64,000 nt of DNA from assembly GCF_019264345.1 (NCBI RefSeq), contig NZ_JAHVAO010000001.1:2232001-2296000 (forward strand), written 5' to 3'. The stretch's first letter is position 1. Each line of letters opens with the position of its first letter. Positions 8,022 through 16,949 of the stretch are shown here, in pieces. Under the pieces are notes generated by a model that saw only the letters and a program-made list of their open reading frames with translations, was not told the origin of the DNA and searched no databases. The DNA is from Marinobacter arenosus. GTDB lineage: Bacteria > Pseudomonadota > Gammaproteobacteria > Pseudomonadales > Oleiphilaceae. Made by a program: the position numbers and the translations under genes.

Positions 8022-9086
8022 TTACAGCAGATCGTCCAGGTTCATGGTTTCCACCTCTTCCTGCTGGTCGTCCCAGAAGGTGCCGAGCTGGCCCAGCGGC
8101 GTGCGGTGACCCGTGTTCTCCACCCACAGACGATCGGAAATGGCGACGATCATGTCGGTGGCCATGGCATCGACAAAGCGCCATTCGGCATTGGCCGGCG
8201 TTTCGTCCAGGGACTGAGCGTGGTCGCGGATGACGCTCTTCACCATGTCCTGATCACCCTTGTTAATGGCGGCGATGGCATGGAACACGTGGGGCAGGCG
8301 GACGCCCGCGGCCTCGCCCTGTTCATCGGCAATGGCCAGGCGTTCAAAGGCATCCTCGCCCTCGGGCTGGGCTCCGGGAATCATCGCCCAGACCGTCGCC
8401 CGCAAGGCCATCGGCGCCCCCCACCACTTGTCGTTTTCGAGGCAACTGGTGGCCCGGGCCACAATCGAACCGACATTGGCCGGCACCCCGATGGACGACG
8501 TGGACTGAATCTGGGCATTCAGCGCCTGCAGGCCAGAGAGCAGACCCGCCATGTAGATGAATTCGTCCTTGTCATCATCGAAGTCCGGGCACTCGCCGTT
8601 CCCGGGCTCGCCGTAGTAGGCATTGTGGTGCTTCCAACTTTTGAAATAGCGCTCGGAGGCCAGCACATAGGCCCGCTTCTGGCGGATCAGGGCATCCTCG
8701 GCTTCGTTGGCATTCATGGCATGCATGGCCGCCAGGCCATCCAGTTCGAATTCCCGCGCCTTTTCCTCCGCGCATCCCCCGGCGGACAGGTAAAGCATCA
8801 CCGCCAACTGGTCCGGCTCCGAGGTAACCCGACCAAAGGACATCAGCAGGGGCGCGGTGGCCTCGCTCATGGCACAGCCCATGGCCAGATCATTGCTCTC
8901 CATCAGGTAGGGCACGGTATGATCCCGGGAAAAGCCCTGCATCACGTCGCCGGTGGTCTTGTAGATCATATTGTTGACCACACCGCAGCCACTGAGTACC
9001 GCACTCGCCACCAGGGCCGTCGTGAGTGCCTTGAGCCGGGGCCAGGCGTGGGAATGTGTCAGGGAGGACATGGGGGGCTGTGTCAT
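8022..9086 (-). CDS. TatT-like TRAP-associated lipoprotein
   Basis: A 354-residue predicted lipoprotein. After a long charged start, a hydrophobic stretch (LTTALVASAV) leads to the lipobox LSGC with Cys34. The mature part is helical and rich in alanine, as in the T component (TatT family) of TRAP transporters, which forms a TPR-like trimer binding the solute receptor; GVVNNMIYKTTGDVMQGF and DNDLAMGCAMSEATAPLLMSF-like segments are typical. The start is the ATG at 9086 because AAGGTGA lies 6-12 bases upstream; earlier in-frame starts would place a charged non-signal segment first. It is translated just ahead of the permease gene (7-base gap). Confidence 0.75.
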   Translation of the reverse strand: MTQPPMSSLTHSHAWPRLKALTTALVASAVLSGCGVVNNMIYKTTGDVMQGFSRDHTVPYLMESNDLAMGCAMSEATAPLLMSFGRVTSEPDQLAVMLYLSAGGCAEEKAREFELDGLAAMHAMNANEAEDALIRQKRAYVLASERYFKSWKHHNAYYGEPGNGECPDFDDDKDEFIYMAGLLSGLQALNAQIQSTSSIGVPANVGSIVARATSCLENDKWWGAPMALRATVWAMIPGAQPEGEDAFERLAIADEQGEAAGVRLPHVFHAIAAINKGDQDMVKSVIRDHAQSLDETPANAEWRFVDAMATDMIVAISDRLWVENTGHRTPLGQLGTFWDDQQEEVETMNLDDLL

Positions 9087-9229
9087 CGCTACGTCACCTT
9101 GCGTTTTTTGTTCTCGGGCCTTTGTTACAGACTGTAACCACGGCCGCATTATGGCCCACAAGATCCTGTTTTTATGAGACCGACGCCGCAAATGGCGCCA
9201 ATCATGCCACTTTCATGGGGTACCGGGGT

Positions 9230-9258
9230 TTGCACATCGGTCGCTGACCCACTATAGA
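9230..9258 (+). promoter_or_regulatory. Sigma-70 promoter of the HU gene
   Basis: TTGCAC (9230-9235), a 17-base spacer and TATAGA (9253-9258), both one to two mismatches from consensus, 73 bases before the start codon. This is the clearest constitutive promoter in the first 10 kb. Confidence 0.7.
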
Positions 9259-9331
9259 TGGAAACGACCGCACGGCTTACTGCCGGCGGCCAGCACCCAG
9301 ACCAAAACAGAAATAAAAAAAGGAGTACCTG

Positions 9332-9604
9332 ATGCGCAAACCTGAACTCGCTGCTGCCATTGCTGATCGAACCGGCCTCACCCGTGAGAAAGCCGCCGAG
9401 GTGATTACCGCCTTTACCGATCAGATTTCAGCGGCCGCCTCCCGGGGCGAAGATGTCACCCTGATCGGTTTTGGCACATTCAACATCCGCGCCCGGGAAG
9501 CGAGGGATGGCAGAAACCCGCAAACGGGCGCCACCATCCGCATCCCCGCAAGCAAAACGGTTGGCTTTAAAGCCGGCAAGGCCCTCAAGGAACAGATCGG
9601 CTAA
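9332..9604 (+). CDS. hup: HU family DNA-binding protein
   Basis: A 90-residue nucleoid protein. The helical dimerisation core starts MRKPELAAAIADRTGLTREKA; the saddle signature GFGTFNIRAREARDGRNPQTG contains the arm region whose proline intercalates into DNA. It bends and compacts DNA and supports replication and recombination. AAAGGAG lies 6 bases before the ATG, and a good promoter stands upstream. It interrupts the minus-strand TRAP group and faces the AdeT-like gene; a perfect 9-bp hairpin separates the two 3' ends. Distinguishing hupA from hupB type is not possible here, and the arginine-rich arm could also fit a specialised HU paralogue. Confidence 0.92.
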   Translation: MRKPELAAAIADRTGLTREKAAEVITAFTDQISAAASRGEDVTLIGFGTFNIRAREARDGRNPQTGATIRIPASKTVGFKAGKALKEQIG

Positions 9605-9610
9605 GGCCAA

Positions 9611-9633
9611 CGGGCCCGCAGTCCGCGGGCCCG
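9611..9633. terminator. GC hairpin between convergent HU and AdeT-like genes
   Basis: CGGGCCCGC (9611-9619), loop AGTCC, GCGGGCCCG (9625-9633): a perfect 9-bp stem at the meeting point of two 3' ends. There is no T run on either side, so termination by it alone is uncertain. Confidence 0.45.
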
Positions 9634-9653
9634 CATTCATCCGCACTGCATTA

Positions 9654-10673
9654 TCAGGAAGCACACTCCGAGCGAGTCCCGTCCACGCGGCAACGGATTG
9701 CTTTCATCAACTTGATCGCCCGCTCGTCGTAGACACCATCCTCAAGCAGTGACAGGCGCACCTTGCGCAGCATCTTGTCGTACTCGGCGGTATCTTCCTG
9801 CGGCAGCGTCATCCACACGTCATTCGGAATCTCCGCCTCGGCCTGGGCAATGATGTCGTAGGCCTGATCAATCCGCTTGATGGATTCGTCACGTACCATC
9901 TGGCCGGCCTCGTCGGGGAAACGGTCCCGGTGGATGATCACCTGGAAATTCATGTAGCCCAGGGCATATTTGACCACGGCGCCGTTGGGCTGGACCCCCT
10001 TGTAGAGTTCCAACGGGGTATAGGCAACGGCCGGCGCGTAGGCCAGGTCGACACTGCCGTTGTTGAATTTACCGGCAAAGTTCGCGGAGTTGGAACCGAC
10101 GACAGAAGCTCCGACGTGCCGAACCATGCGAACCGAGGCTTCATCGTAATCGAGGGTGGCGACGCGCTTGCCCTGCAGCTTTTCCACCGAATCGATGCTG
10201 CGGTCGCGGGTATGCAGGTAAATGGCCCCACCCGGGAAGACACCCGCCACTTCGTAGGGGCCGTCGATGAGGAACGGACGTGCCTTGGACTGGCTCAGGG
10301 TGTTGTAGAGCAGTCGCATCTCTTCTTCACCGGGTACCGCGCCCATGGCCTCCAGGCTTCCGGTGAACTTGTTGAACTCTCGGGCGCGGGTCCCGGTCAA
10401 CAAAACGGCATCGCACTGGCCCGCCTTGAAATCCTCGGCCGCGACCTTTTCATCGGTATAAGCCCGAAGGTTCAGCTTGATACCCTGTTTGAGGGCAACG
10501 GGCTGGAAAGTTTTCGTGATGGCGAACAGGGGGCCATTGGCGCCCACCGGATCGAAAACGCAGAAGCTGCGTTCCAGTGGCTCATTCTGCGCCTGGCTCA
10601 GTGAGGGGAACAGAAGACTGGCACACAGGGTGGCAGCCATGGCCACCCGTTTTGGGAAGGTTGCTGATTTCAC
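9654..10673 (-). CDS. Periplasmic solute-binding protein, AdeT1/2-like
   Basis: A 339-residue exported protein. A Sec signal peptide ends at about residue 28 (FPSLSQA). The mature part has a type II binding-protein look: SFCVFDPVGANGP at its start, an AEDFKAGQCDAVLLTGTRAREFNKFTGS segment, and GKRVATLDYDEAS, and it matches the putative solute-binding family that includes Acinetobacter AdeT1/AdeT2 (family knowledge). Despite the name AdeT, the fold suggests delivery of a ligand to a TRAP-like transporter, such as the neighbouring permease-TatT pair. The start is GTG with AGGAG 8 bases upstream. The C-terminus carries two cysteines (IRCRVDGTRSEC) that may form a disulfide. Confidence 0.8.
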   Translation of the reverse strand: MKSATFPKRVAMAATLCASLLFPSLSQAQNEPLERSFCVFDPVGANGPLFAITKTFQPVALKQGIKLNLRAYTDEKVAAEDFKAGQCDAVLLTGTRAREFNKFTGSLEAMGAVPGEEEMRLLYNTLSQSKARPFLIDGPYEVAGVFPGGAIYLHTRDRSIDSVEKLQGKRVATLDYDEASVRMVRHVGASVVGSNSANFAGKFNNGSVDLAYAPAVAYTPLELYKGVQPNGAVVKYALGYMNFQVIIHRDRFPDEAGQMVRDESIKRIDQAYDIIAQAEAEIPNDVWMTLPQEDTAEYDKMLRKVRLSLLEDGVYDERAIKLMKAIRCRVDGTRSECAS

Positions 10674-10839
10674 GGGATGACTCCTGATTTATTATTGTCG
10701 GGTCCCGATACGTCCGTGTGTATCGAATGACCCGCTTTCCTTGGCCGACGTTAGGCCGCCACCCGTAAGAATACGTTGGCACAGGTGCCTGTCATCAAGG
10801 GCTTTTCAGCAATACGGGGGGATTCTGTGATGGTGTCGA

Positions 10840-10859
10840 CAGAGGTTCCGCCACCTCTG
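10840..10859. terminator. Hairpin downstream of pyrC'
   Basis: CAGAGGT and ACCTCTG form a perfect 7-bp stem with a 6-base loop in the 210-base gap between pyrC' and the AdeT-like gene, both on the minus strand. No T run follows on the minus strand, so its role in ending the pyrimidine transcript is only possible. Confidence 0.3.
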
Positions 10860-10883
10860 CCGCATTTTGACCGGGCTTCGGTT

Positions 10884-12191
10884 TCAGCCGGCCGGCTGTT
10901 TCCAGGCCACCTTGCCACCGGCCAGAGTCATGCGGACAACCCCAGGCAGTTCACGGCCGGTGACCGGAGCGTGACGCCCGACGGAGACCAGCGTAGTGTG
11001 GTTCGGCGTCCAGTGTTGCTCGGGATCGAACAGGCACAGGTCGGCGACGTCACCCTCTGCCACCCGAGCCTCCCGACCGAGAACCGAGGCCGGCCCGGCT
11101 GTCAGTGCACGCACCAGTTCGGACAGGCTCAGTTCATTGAGTTCGACCAGTTCAAGACCCAATGACAGCACACTTTCAATCGTGGAAAGACCCGGTTCAG
11201 TGGCCGCCAACGGGGCCTGCTTGGCGGCGGAGTCATGAGGCAGGTGCTGACTGACGATGGCATCGATAACGCCCTCGCGAACGCCCGCAATCAGGGCCTT
11301 GCGATCGCGTTCGCCACGCAACGGCGGACGCACGTGAAAACGGCTGTCAAAGCCCGCCAGCGCCTCTTCCGTGAACAACAACTGATGCATGGCGACGTCA
11401 GCGGTGACCGCAATGCCCCGGCGACGGGCCTCGGCGAGCATTTCCACGCTGCGAGCACAGGAAAGCTGGCTCAGATGCAGGCGTGCGCCGGTTTCCTCCG
11501 CCAACAGGATCATTTCCATGACCGCCGTGGTTTCCGCCACTTCCGGAATCCCGAGCAGGCCCAGGCGAGATGTGACCAGGCCATCGTGGGCATAGCCGTC
11601 CGCGGCCAGGGCCTGGTTTTCAGGACTGAACATGACCGTCAGGCCGAAGGTCTGGGCATAGGCCATGCACCGGCGCAGGATGCGGGCATTGCGCACACCC
11701 CGGGCGCCGTTGCCAACCGCGACGCAACCGGCGGCGGCCAGGCCCGCCATATCACTGAGCAACTCGCCTTCCAGACCACGGGTGACGGCGCCAACCGGCA
11801 GGACATGAATCGGGGAACGGGTGGCCGCGACGTCCCGGATCAGGTGGGTGACGGCGCCGGAATCGTTGACGGGCGACGTTTCCGGCGACGCACAGACCGT
11901 GGTGAAGCCGCCGTGAGCCGCCGCGCGGGTTTCCGACGCGATGTTGCCTTTCTGGCCATTGCCTGGCTCACGCAGATTGCAGTTCAAATCGATGAAACCC
12001 GGCGTGATGATGCAGCCATCGGCATTCAGGGTTTCATCGGCGCTGGCCTGGCTGGCGGCATCCCCGAGGGCGGCGATTTTGCCATCCCGGACCAGCAGTG
12101 CCGTGTTGGCCCTTTCGCCACCCTGGCCGTCCAGAATGCGTCCACCGACGATTTTCAGGCTCGGCCCGCCGGTCGTTTCCGCTACGCTCAT
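10884..12191 (-). CDS. pyrC': Inactive dihydroorotase-like subunit PyrC' of aspartate transcarbamoylase
   Basis: A 435-residue amidohydrolase-fold protein. In active dihydroorotases the metal site begins D-x-H-x-H-x-REPG; here residues 68-77 read [10 protein letters not shown], so both histidines are asparagines. The late metal aspartate motif (S-D-H-APH) reads SQHLPH. The protein should therefore not be catalytic. In Pseudomonas the same gene, overlapping pyrB, encodes the PyrC' subunit needed to build the dodecameric transcarbamoylase (established knowledge). Here too it overlaps pyrB by ATGA at 12188-12191, so the two are translationally coupled. A true pyrC must lie elsewhere in the genome. 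Confidence 0.92.
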   Translation of the reverse strand: MSVAETTGGPSLKIVGGRILDGQGGERANTALLVRDGKIAALGDAASQASADETLNADGCIITPGFIDLNCNLREPGNGQKGNIASETRAAAHGGFTTVCASPETSPVNDSGAVTHLIRDVAATRSPIHVLPVGAVTRGLEGELLSDMAGLAAAGCVAVGNGARGVRNARILRRCMAYAQTFGLTVMFSPENQALAADGYAHDGLVTSRLGLLGIPEVAETTAVMEMILLAEETGARLHLSQLSCARSVEMLAEARRRGIAVTADVAMHQLLFTEEALAGFDSRFHVRPPLRGERDRKALIAGVREGVIDAIVSQHLPHDSAAKQAPLAATEPGLSTIESVLSLGLELVELNELSLSELVRALTAGPASVLGREARVAEGDVADLCLFDPEQHWTPNHTTLVSVGRHAPVTGRELPGVVRMTLAGGKVAWKQPAG

Positions 12192-13201
12192 GCCTGAGCC
12201 CCCTTCATCTGTTTCTGTTGTCGTTCGGAAACCTGCCCGCCCATGGCCATGGACATCACCGCCATCCGGACGGCAATGCCATTGGTTACCTGATTGAGAA
12301 TGACCGACTGGGGACCGTCTGCCACCGCCGACTCAATTTCCACGCCGCGGTTAATCGGCCCGGGGTGCATTACGATACAGTCCGGCTGGGCCAGGGCCAG
12401 CTTGTCCTGGTTCAACCCGTAGAGCCGGTAGAATTCACGCTCGCTGGGCAACAACGCACCCTCCATCCGTTCCTTCTGCAGGCGCAACATGATGACCACA
12501 TCCAGGTCCTTCATGCCCCGTGCCATGTCGTACTCCACGGTGCAGCCAAGGCTTTCCACATCCTTCGGCAGCAGGGTGCCGGGGGCGATCACCCGGACCT
12601 CGTCGACACCGAGCACATTGAGCGCCCGAATCTGGGACCGGGCCACCCGTGAGTGCAGGACATCTCCGACGATGGCAACCTTCAGCCCCTCAAATCTGCC
12701 CTTGTGCTGACGGATGGTCAGCATGTCCAGCATGGCCTGGGTGGGATGCGCGTGGCGGCCGTCGCCGGCGTTGATGATGGCCACACCCGGGGTCACGCTC
12801 TCGGCGATGAAATGCGGGGCGCCGCTCTGGGAATGGCGCACCACGAACATGTCGCTGGCCATGGCTTCGAGGTTCAGCAGGGTGTCGGAGAGCGATTCGC
12901 CCTTGGAGGTAGCAGACGTGCTGATGTCCAGATTGAGCACGTCAGCCGACAGACGCTTGGCTGCCAGTTCGAAGGTGCTCCGGGTCCGGGTACTGGATTC
13001 GAAGAACAGGTTGACCACCGTTCGGCCCCGCAGCAGCGGCACCTTCTTGATGGTGCGCTCCCCCACTTCGATGAATGAATCGGCCGTGTCCAGGATGTCC
13101 GTGAGCAGCTCGCGGTCAAGGCCGTCCAACGTCAGAAAATGCCGCAACTGACCATCCCGGGTCAGCTGCAAGTGGTTCGGGGAAGGGTCGTTTGCGGTCA
13201 T
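12188..13201 (-). CDS. pyrB: Aspartate carbamoyltransferase catalytic subunit
   Basis: A 337-residue enzyme that joins carbamoyl phosphate and aspartate in the second step of pyrimidine synthesis. The carbamoyl-phosphate motif [18 protein letters not shown] is complete at about residues 67-84, followed by the 80s-loop [14 protein letters not shown] (Ser and Lys reaching into the neighbouring active site) and [12 protein letters not shown]; the aspartate-binding region includes MRLQKERME and [11 protein letters not shown]. The N-terminal extension ([16 protein letters not shown]) is the type seen in the Pseudomonas class, which works with PyrC'. It is downstream of pyrR and coupled to pyrC'. 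Confidence 0.97.
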   Translation of the reverse strand: MTANDPSPNHLQLTRDGQLRHFLTLDGLDRELLTDILDTADSFIEVGERTIKKVPLLRGRTVVNLFFESSTRTRSTFELAAKRLSADVLNLDISTSATSKGESLSDTLLNLEAMASDMFVVRHSQSGAPHFIAESVTPGVAIINAGDGRHAHPTQAMLDMLTIRQHKGRFEGLKVAIVGDVLHSRVARSQIRALNVLGVDEVRVIAPGTLLPKDVESLGCTVEYDMARGMKDLDVVIMLRLQKERMEGALLPSEREFYRLYGLNQDKLALAQPDCIVMHPGPINRGVEIESAVADGPQSVILNQVTNGIAVRMAVMSMAMGGQVSERQQKQMKGAQA

Positions 13202-13243
13202 GGGTCGCCTGTTTGCCGTTCTGCGGTGTTTTTTAAAGCTGGA

Positions 13244-13753
13244 TCAGTGCCCGGTTTCCTGAAACTCGATGTGCAGGGGCTCAGGGCCGCGCAGCTTGAC
13301 CCGCTGGTGCGATTCCAGGGCCAGGCTCCGGCCAGTCACATCGGGCTGGATCGGCAGTTCCCGGGCACCGAGATCAATAAGAGTGGCCAATATGATACTG
13401 GCTGGACGGCCATAATCGAAAATTTCATTCATCGCGGCCCGAATGGTCCGGCCGCTCATGATGACATCGTCAATCAGGATGATATCCCGACCTTCGGTAT
13501 CGAAGGGCAGACTGGACGGCTTCACCTTCGGATTCAGTCCGATGCGGCTGAAATCGTCCCGGTAGAAGGAAATGTCCAGTTCACCGAACGGTTCATCCAG
13601 CCCCAGGCGCTTGCTGAGGACATCCGCGAGCCAGACCCCACCGGTACGGATACCGATCAGGACAGGCTTTTCCACCCCGCGGTCTTCCAGCACCTGGCGC
13701 AGGCCCGCTTCCAGTTCGTTCAGCAACTGATCCATATCAAGCAGTGCGGTCAT
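13244..13753 (-). CDS. pyrR: PyrR bifunctional pyrimidine regulator / uracil phosphoribosyltransferase
   Basis: A 169-residue protein with the phosphoribosyltransferase signature DIILIDDVIMSGRTIRAA (PRPP loop) and VLIGIRTGGVWLA. In Gram-positive bacteria PyrR binds pyr mRNA; in Pseudomonas it regulates pyrB-type operons by another route (family knowledge). The ATG at 13753 is preferred because GAGGAAG lies 4-10 bases upstream and the length then matches pseudomonad PyrR. A GTG at 13789, overlapping the ruvX stop, would add 12 residues but has no ribosome site. Confidence 0.93.
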   Translation of the reverse strand: MTALLDMDQLLNELEAGLRQVLEDRGVEKPVLIGIRTGGVWLADVLSKRLGLDEPFGELDISFYRDDFSRIGLNPKVKPSSLPFDTEGRDIILIDDVIMSGRTIRAAMNEIFDYGRPASIILATLIDLGARELPIQPDVTGRSLALESHQRVKLRGPEPLHIEFQETGH

Positions 13754-13785
13754 TACTTCCTCGCTGTCTAATGAGACGGTATCGG

Positions 13786-14229
13786 TCACTCGCCGGCGTG
13801 ATTGCCCTGAAGCCCAAACCAGGTTTCCAGAATCAGCACCGCGGCCCGGTCGTCGACGCCGTGACGGCCAAAGTCCCGGCTGCCTCCGGCGGCCATCACA
13901 TCGCCCTTGGCTTCATAGCTGGTGAGACGCTCGTCCACCATTTCCACCGGCACATGGTAGCGACCGTGCAGGCGGTTGCCGAACTTGCGGGCCCGGGCAC
14001 ACATCTCGTTCTCGGAGTCGTCCATATTCAGCGGCAGTCCCACGACAACCACGTCCGGGCGCCATTCCTGAAGCAGTGCCTCCACCTGGCTCCAGTCGGG
14101 GATGCCGTCCCGGGCAGGTATCATGGCCACCGGCTGGCCGGTGCCCAGCATCTCCTGACCGGATGCCACACCGATTCGTCGAGTTCCGTAATCAAAGGCC
14201 AGGACCCGTCGGTTGCCCGTTTCAGGCAT
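13786..14229 (-). CDS. ruvX: RuvX/YqgF Holliday-junction-resolvase-like nuclease
   Basis: A 147-residue RNase H-fold protein. RVLAFDYGTRRIGVASG near the start carries the first catalytic Asp; VVVGLPLNMDDSENEM and VDERLTSYEAK (Glu) follow; the third acid is in GVDDRAAVLILETW. It is linked to pre-16S rRNA 5' end processing and to resolvase-like activity. The ATG at 14229 (MPETGN) overlaps the end of yqgE by 8 bases and is preferred over a TTG six bases upstream. The order yqgE-ruvX-pyrR is the pseudomonad order. Confidence 0.94.
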   Translation of the reverse strand: MPETGNRRVLAFDYGTRRIGVASGQEMLGTGQPVAMIPARDGIPDWSQVEALLQEWRPDVVVVGLPLNMDDSENEMCARARKFGNRLHGRYHVPVEMVDERLTSYEAKGDVMAAGGSRDFGRHGVDDRAAVLILETWFGLQGNHAGE

Positions 14230-14788
14230 GACCAATGGACTCGCTGAGCTGGTTCAGATCCACGCCAATTTTCTTGAGCACCGCCTTGTAGCGATCCTCC
14301 CAGGGCGTTCGGAACAGAATGTCGGACGAGGCAGGACAGGTCAGCCAGGAGTTGCTGCCCAGCTCCTGCTCAAGCTGACCCTCGCTCCAGCCGGAGTAAC
14401 CCAGCGCCACGAGGAACTCTTCAGGCCCTTCATTTTTGCCAATACCGGCCAGGATGTCCCGGGACGTGGTAAGCAGCACGTCGTCGGTCACCTGAGCGGT
14501 GTTCTGCCAACTGGTTCCCGGCGGGTGCAGGACAAACCCTCGTTCGGGCTCAACCGGCCCACCGCTGAACACCGGCAGATCCAGTTCGCCGCCGTGCATG
14601 TCAAGCTGTTCCAGGATTTCCCCGAGGTGGATATCCAGAGGTTGGTTGATCATCAATCCGAGTGCGCCCTCGTCGGAGTGTTCGCACAGATAAATGACCC
14701 CACCATGAAACCTCGGGTCCGCCAGATAGGGGGACGCCACCAGGAAATGATGTCGCAAGCTGTGGGGAGAGTGCTTTGATGCTGTCAT
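14222..14788 (-). CDS. yqgE: YqgE/AlgH family protein (UPF0301)
   Basis: A 188-residue single-domain protein. Family marks are HHFLVASPYLADPRFHGGVIYLCEHSDEGALGLMINQP near the start, VFSGGPVEPERGFVLH in the middle and LGYSGWSEGQLEQEL late. The biochemical role is unknown; in Pseudomonas it was first called AlgH for an effect on alginate genes. Its start overlaps the tonB stop by ATGA (14785-14788), and its 3' end overlaps ruvX, so tonB, yqgE and ruvX are tightly coupled. Confidence 0.93.
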   Translation of the reverse strand: MTASKHSPHSLRHHFLVASPYLADPRFHGGVIYLCEHSDEGALGLMINQPLDIHLGEILEQLDMHGGELDLPVFSGGPVEPERGFVLHPPGTSWQNTAQVTDDVLLTTSRDILAGIGKNEGPEEFLVALGYSGWSEGQLEQELGSNSWLTCPASSDILFRTPWEDRYKAVLKKIGVDLNQLSESIGHA

Positions 14789-15651
14789 CCGGATGTCAGC
14801 CCCCGCCGCTGGAAAGACCAGGTTCGTATGATTTCCAATTCGTCCACATTTTCCCGCATCTCATCCGGGAATGGTGCAAACGGTGCCGCCATTCTGACAA
14901 TACGGATCGCGGCGTCATCGAGTACCGTGCTGCCGGAAGACTGCAGAACGGCAACTTCCTTGATTGTGCCATCTTTCTTGAGGGAAACCAGCATCCGAAG
15001 CGTGCCATAGATGCCGGAGCGCCGTGCTTCGGTCGGATAATTGATGTTGCCGACCCGGGTCACCTTGCTGACCCAGTTCTGCACGTACCAGGCATTTGTG
15101 GATTTCAGCGTGGACGCGGCCGTCACCCGCATCACCCGGGGCTTGCGGGCGTAGGCCTGCTGCTGGGCATCAAAGCGGGCCTCCAGACTGGCGATTTCGA
15201 GGCTGCGTTCCATCAGGCTTTTCTTGTTGCGGACCGGGGCCGTTTTCTCCACCGGCTCGGTGCGCTCTTCGGGTTTCTGCACTTTCTGGCGGGCGCTGCT
15301 CTCCGTCTGCACCACCTGTTTTTCCTGGCGCGGCTGCGGCTCGACCTGTGACGGTGGCTCGGGCTGGACCTGGGCGGCCTTGGGCTGACTGACTTCCGCA
15401 GGTTGCGGCGTGGTCATTTCCCGGGCCTCTTCTTCACTGCCGCTGCCCTTCTGGTTGGTCTGGGCTAGGAAATCCGCTTTCTCGGGCGCTTCCTCATCCT
15501 CAAACTGCGACAGGGTGATTTCCATGGTCTGGGCCGAGGAACGCGGCGACTCCGGGGCAAAGGTAATACCCAGCACCACCATGGCGTGAAACGCCAGCGC
15601 CATGAAGAGGGTGAAGGAAAACCGGTCGAAGTCGCTTACCTGAACTGCCAT
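14785..15651 (-). CDS. tonB: TonB-family energy transducer (TonB3-like)
   Basis: A 288-residue inner-membrane protein. One membrane anchor is visible at about residues 11-30 (FTLFMALAFHAMVVLGITFA). The middle (50-160) is a Pro/Glu/Gln/Lys-rich periplasmic linker with PQPAEVSQPKAAQVQPEPP. The C-terminal domain from about 195 (NWVSKVTRVGNINYPTEARRSGIYGTLRMLVSLKKDG) is TonB-like. No exbB or exbD is near. In P. aeruginosa the gene in this position between gshB and yqgE is tonB3, reported to be needed for twitching motility, so a role with the adjacent Pil-Chp system rather than iron uptake is plausible (inference). Confidence 0.88.
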   Translation of the reverse strand: MAVQVSDFDRFSFTLFMALAFHAMVVLGITFAPESPRSSAQTMEITLSQFEDEEAPEKADFLAQTNQKGSGSEEEAREMTTPQPAEVSQPKAAQVQPEPPSQVEPQPRQEKQVVQTESSARQKVQKPEERTEPVEKTAPVRNKKSLMERSLEIASLEARFDAQQQAYARKPRVMRVTAASTLKSTNAWYVQNWVSKVTRVGNINYPTEARRSGIYGTLRMLVSLKKDGTIKEVAVLQSSGSTVLDDAAIRIVRMAAPFAPFPDEMRENVDELEIIRTWSFQRRGLTSG

Positions 15652-15689
15652 TCCTGATCCTGGTTAAATCGTTGGCCCCGATGCGGGCA

Positions 15690-16652
15690 TCACGCCCGCT
15701 TTTTCCCATCCAGACGTCGGGCAATCGCCTCCATCAGCATGCCGGCAATGTCGATCCCGAAAGCGGAATCGAGTTCCCGGATACAGGTGGGGCTGGTTAC
15801 GTTAATTTCCGTCAGGTAATCACCAATGACGTCGAGGCCGACAAACATCAGGCCCTTTTCCTTGATCACCGGTGCCACCCGCTCGCAGATTTCCCGGTCT
15901 CGGGCCGTCAGTTCACGGCCTTCACCCCGGCCACCCGCCGCCAGATTGCCGCGATTCTCGCCCTGGGAGGGAATGCGCGCAAGTGAATACGGTACCGGCT
16001 CACCCTCTATAAGCAGGATACGCTTATCGCCGTCCACGATTTCCGGAATGTACTTCTGGGCCATGGCCTGGTGCTGGCCATAGTTGGTCAGGGTCTCGAT
16101 GATCACGCCCAGGTTAAAGTCATTCTCCTTGATGCGGAAAATGGAATGGCCGCCCATGCCATCGACAGGCTTCATGATAACGTCGCCATGCCGGGCGTAG
16201 AATTCACGGAACCGGGTGGCAGACCGACTGACCAGCAACGGTGGGGTCAAGTCCTCGAACTGGGTGGCAAACAGCTTCTCATTGCAGTCCCTGAGGGTCG
16301 CCGCCGGATTGACCACCAGCGCGCCCTGCTGCTCAGCTGACTCAAGAATGTAGGTCGCCATCAGAAATTCCCGGTCCACCGGCGGATCCTTGCGCATCAG
16401 AATCACGTCCAGCTCACCCAGGGCCCGGTCCTGGCTCGGGCCGAAGCTGTACCAGTTCTCCGGATCCATGTGCACCGTCAGGGCCCGGGTGTGAGCCATG
16501 GCCTTGCCGCCATCCAGATACATATCCGGCAGCTCCATGTACTCAATCTCCCAGCCGCGTTTCTGCGCCGCCAGCAACATCGCCAGAGAACTGTCTTTCT
16601 TGAAATGGATATCCTTGATCGGATCCATCACGATCCCGAGTCGGACTGTCAT
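15690..16652 (-). CDS. gshB: Glutathione synthetase
   Basis: A 320-residue ATP-grasp enzyme joining gamma-glutamylcysteine and glycine. It starts MTVRLGIVMDPIKDIHFKKDSS, the conserved substrate-contact segment; VMKPVDGMGGHSIFRI and RILLIEGEPVPYSLARIPSQGENRGNLAAGG-type glycine loop follow, and FVGLDVIGDYLTEINVTSPT closes the Mg site. Length matches E. coli GshB (316). It is the first gene of the minus-strand group gshB-tonB-yqgE-ruvX-pyrR-pyrB-pyrC' and is divergent from pilG across 297 bases. Confidence 0.97.
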   Translation of the reverse strand: MTVRLGIVMDPIKDIHFKKDSSLAMLLAAQKRGWEIEYMELPDMYLDGGKAMAHTRALTVHMDPENWYSFGPSQDRALGELDVILMRKDPPVDREFLMATYILESAEQQGALVVNPAATLRDCNEKLFATQFEDLTPPLLVSRSATRFREFYARHGDVIMKPVDGMGGHSIFRIKENDFNLGVIIETLTNYGQHQAMAQKYIPEIVDGDKRILLIEGEPVPYSLARIPSQGENRGNLAAGGRGEGRELTARDREICERVAPVIKEKGLMFVGLDVIGDYLTEINVTSPTCIRELDSAFGIDIAGMLMEAIARRLDGKKRA

Positions 16653-16844
16653 AGTGTCTCTTTAGCTCCAGGGGTTAAAAACACGAACCGGTCAGCAGAG
16701 TAAACCAGATAATAAGTGCTATGCTGAGACATCGAATGGTATTGTACCCGAGCCATGAATGCATCCGCAGAAATCCTCAGCCGATTACGTGAAGTTGCAG
16801 GCACAAGTACATTTGGTCACAAAGTAATACTTTTTCTCCAGCCA

Positions 16845-16874
16845 TTGATACTCTATAAATAAGCGGGGTTTATA
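16845..16874 (+). promoter_or_regulatory. Candidate promoter of the pilG operon in the gshB-pilG divergent region
   Basis: TTGATA (16845-16850), an 18-base spacer and TTTATA (16869-16874) stand 76 bases before pilG. A perfect 12-base palindrome (AACCTTAAGGTT, 16879-16890) follows the likely start of transcription. The remaining 16653-16844 is AT-richer than its surroundings; it holds an untested 35-codon open frame (16755-16862) with no ribosome site and probably the gshB promoter. Confidence 0.45.
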
Positions 16875-16949
16875 GAACAACCTTAAGGTTTGTGTTAAAA
16901 ATCCCCGTTTGAAAATAATGACAGTCGCTGAGCGCAAGGCAGTTGGACA

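Noticed and set aside
16755..16862. 35-codon frame in the gshB-pilG gap
   Set aside because: No ribosome site, no similarity, and it overlaps the likely pilG promoter; left as a note only.
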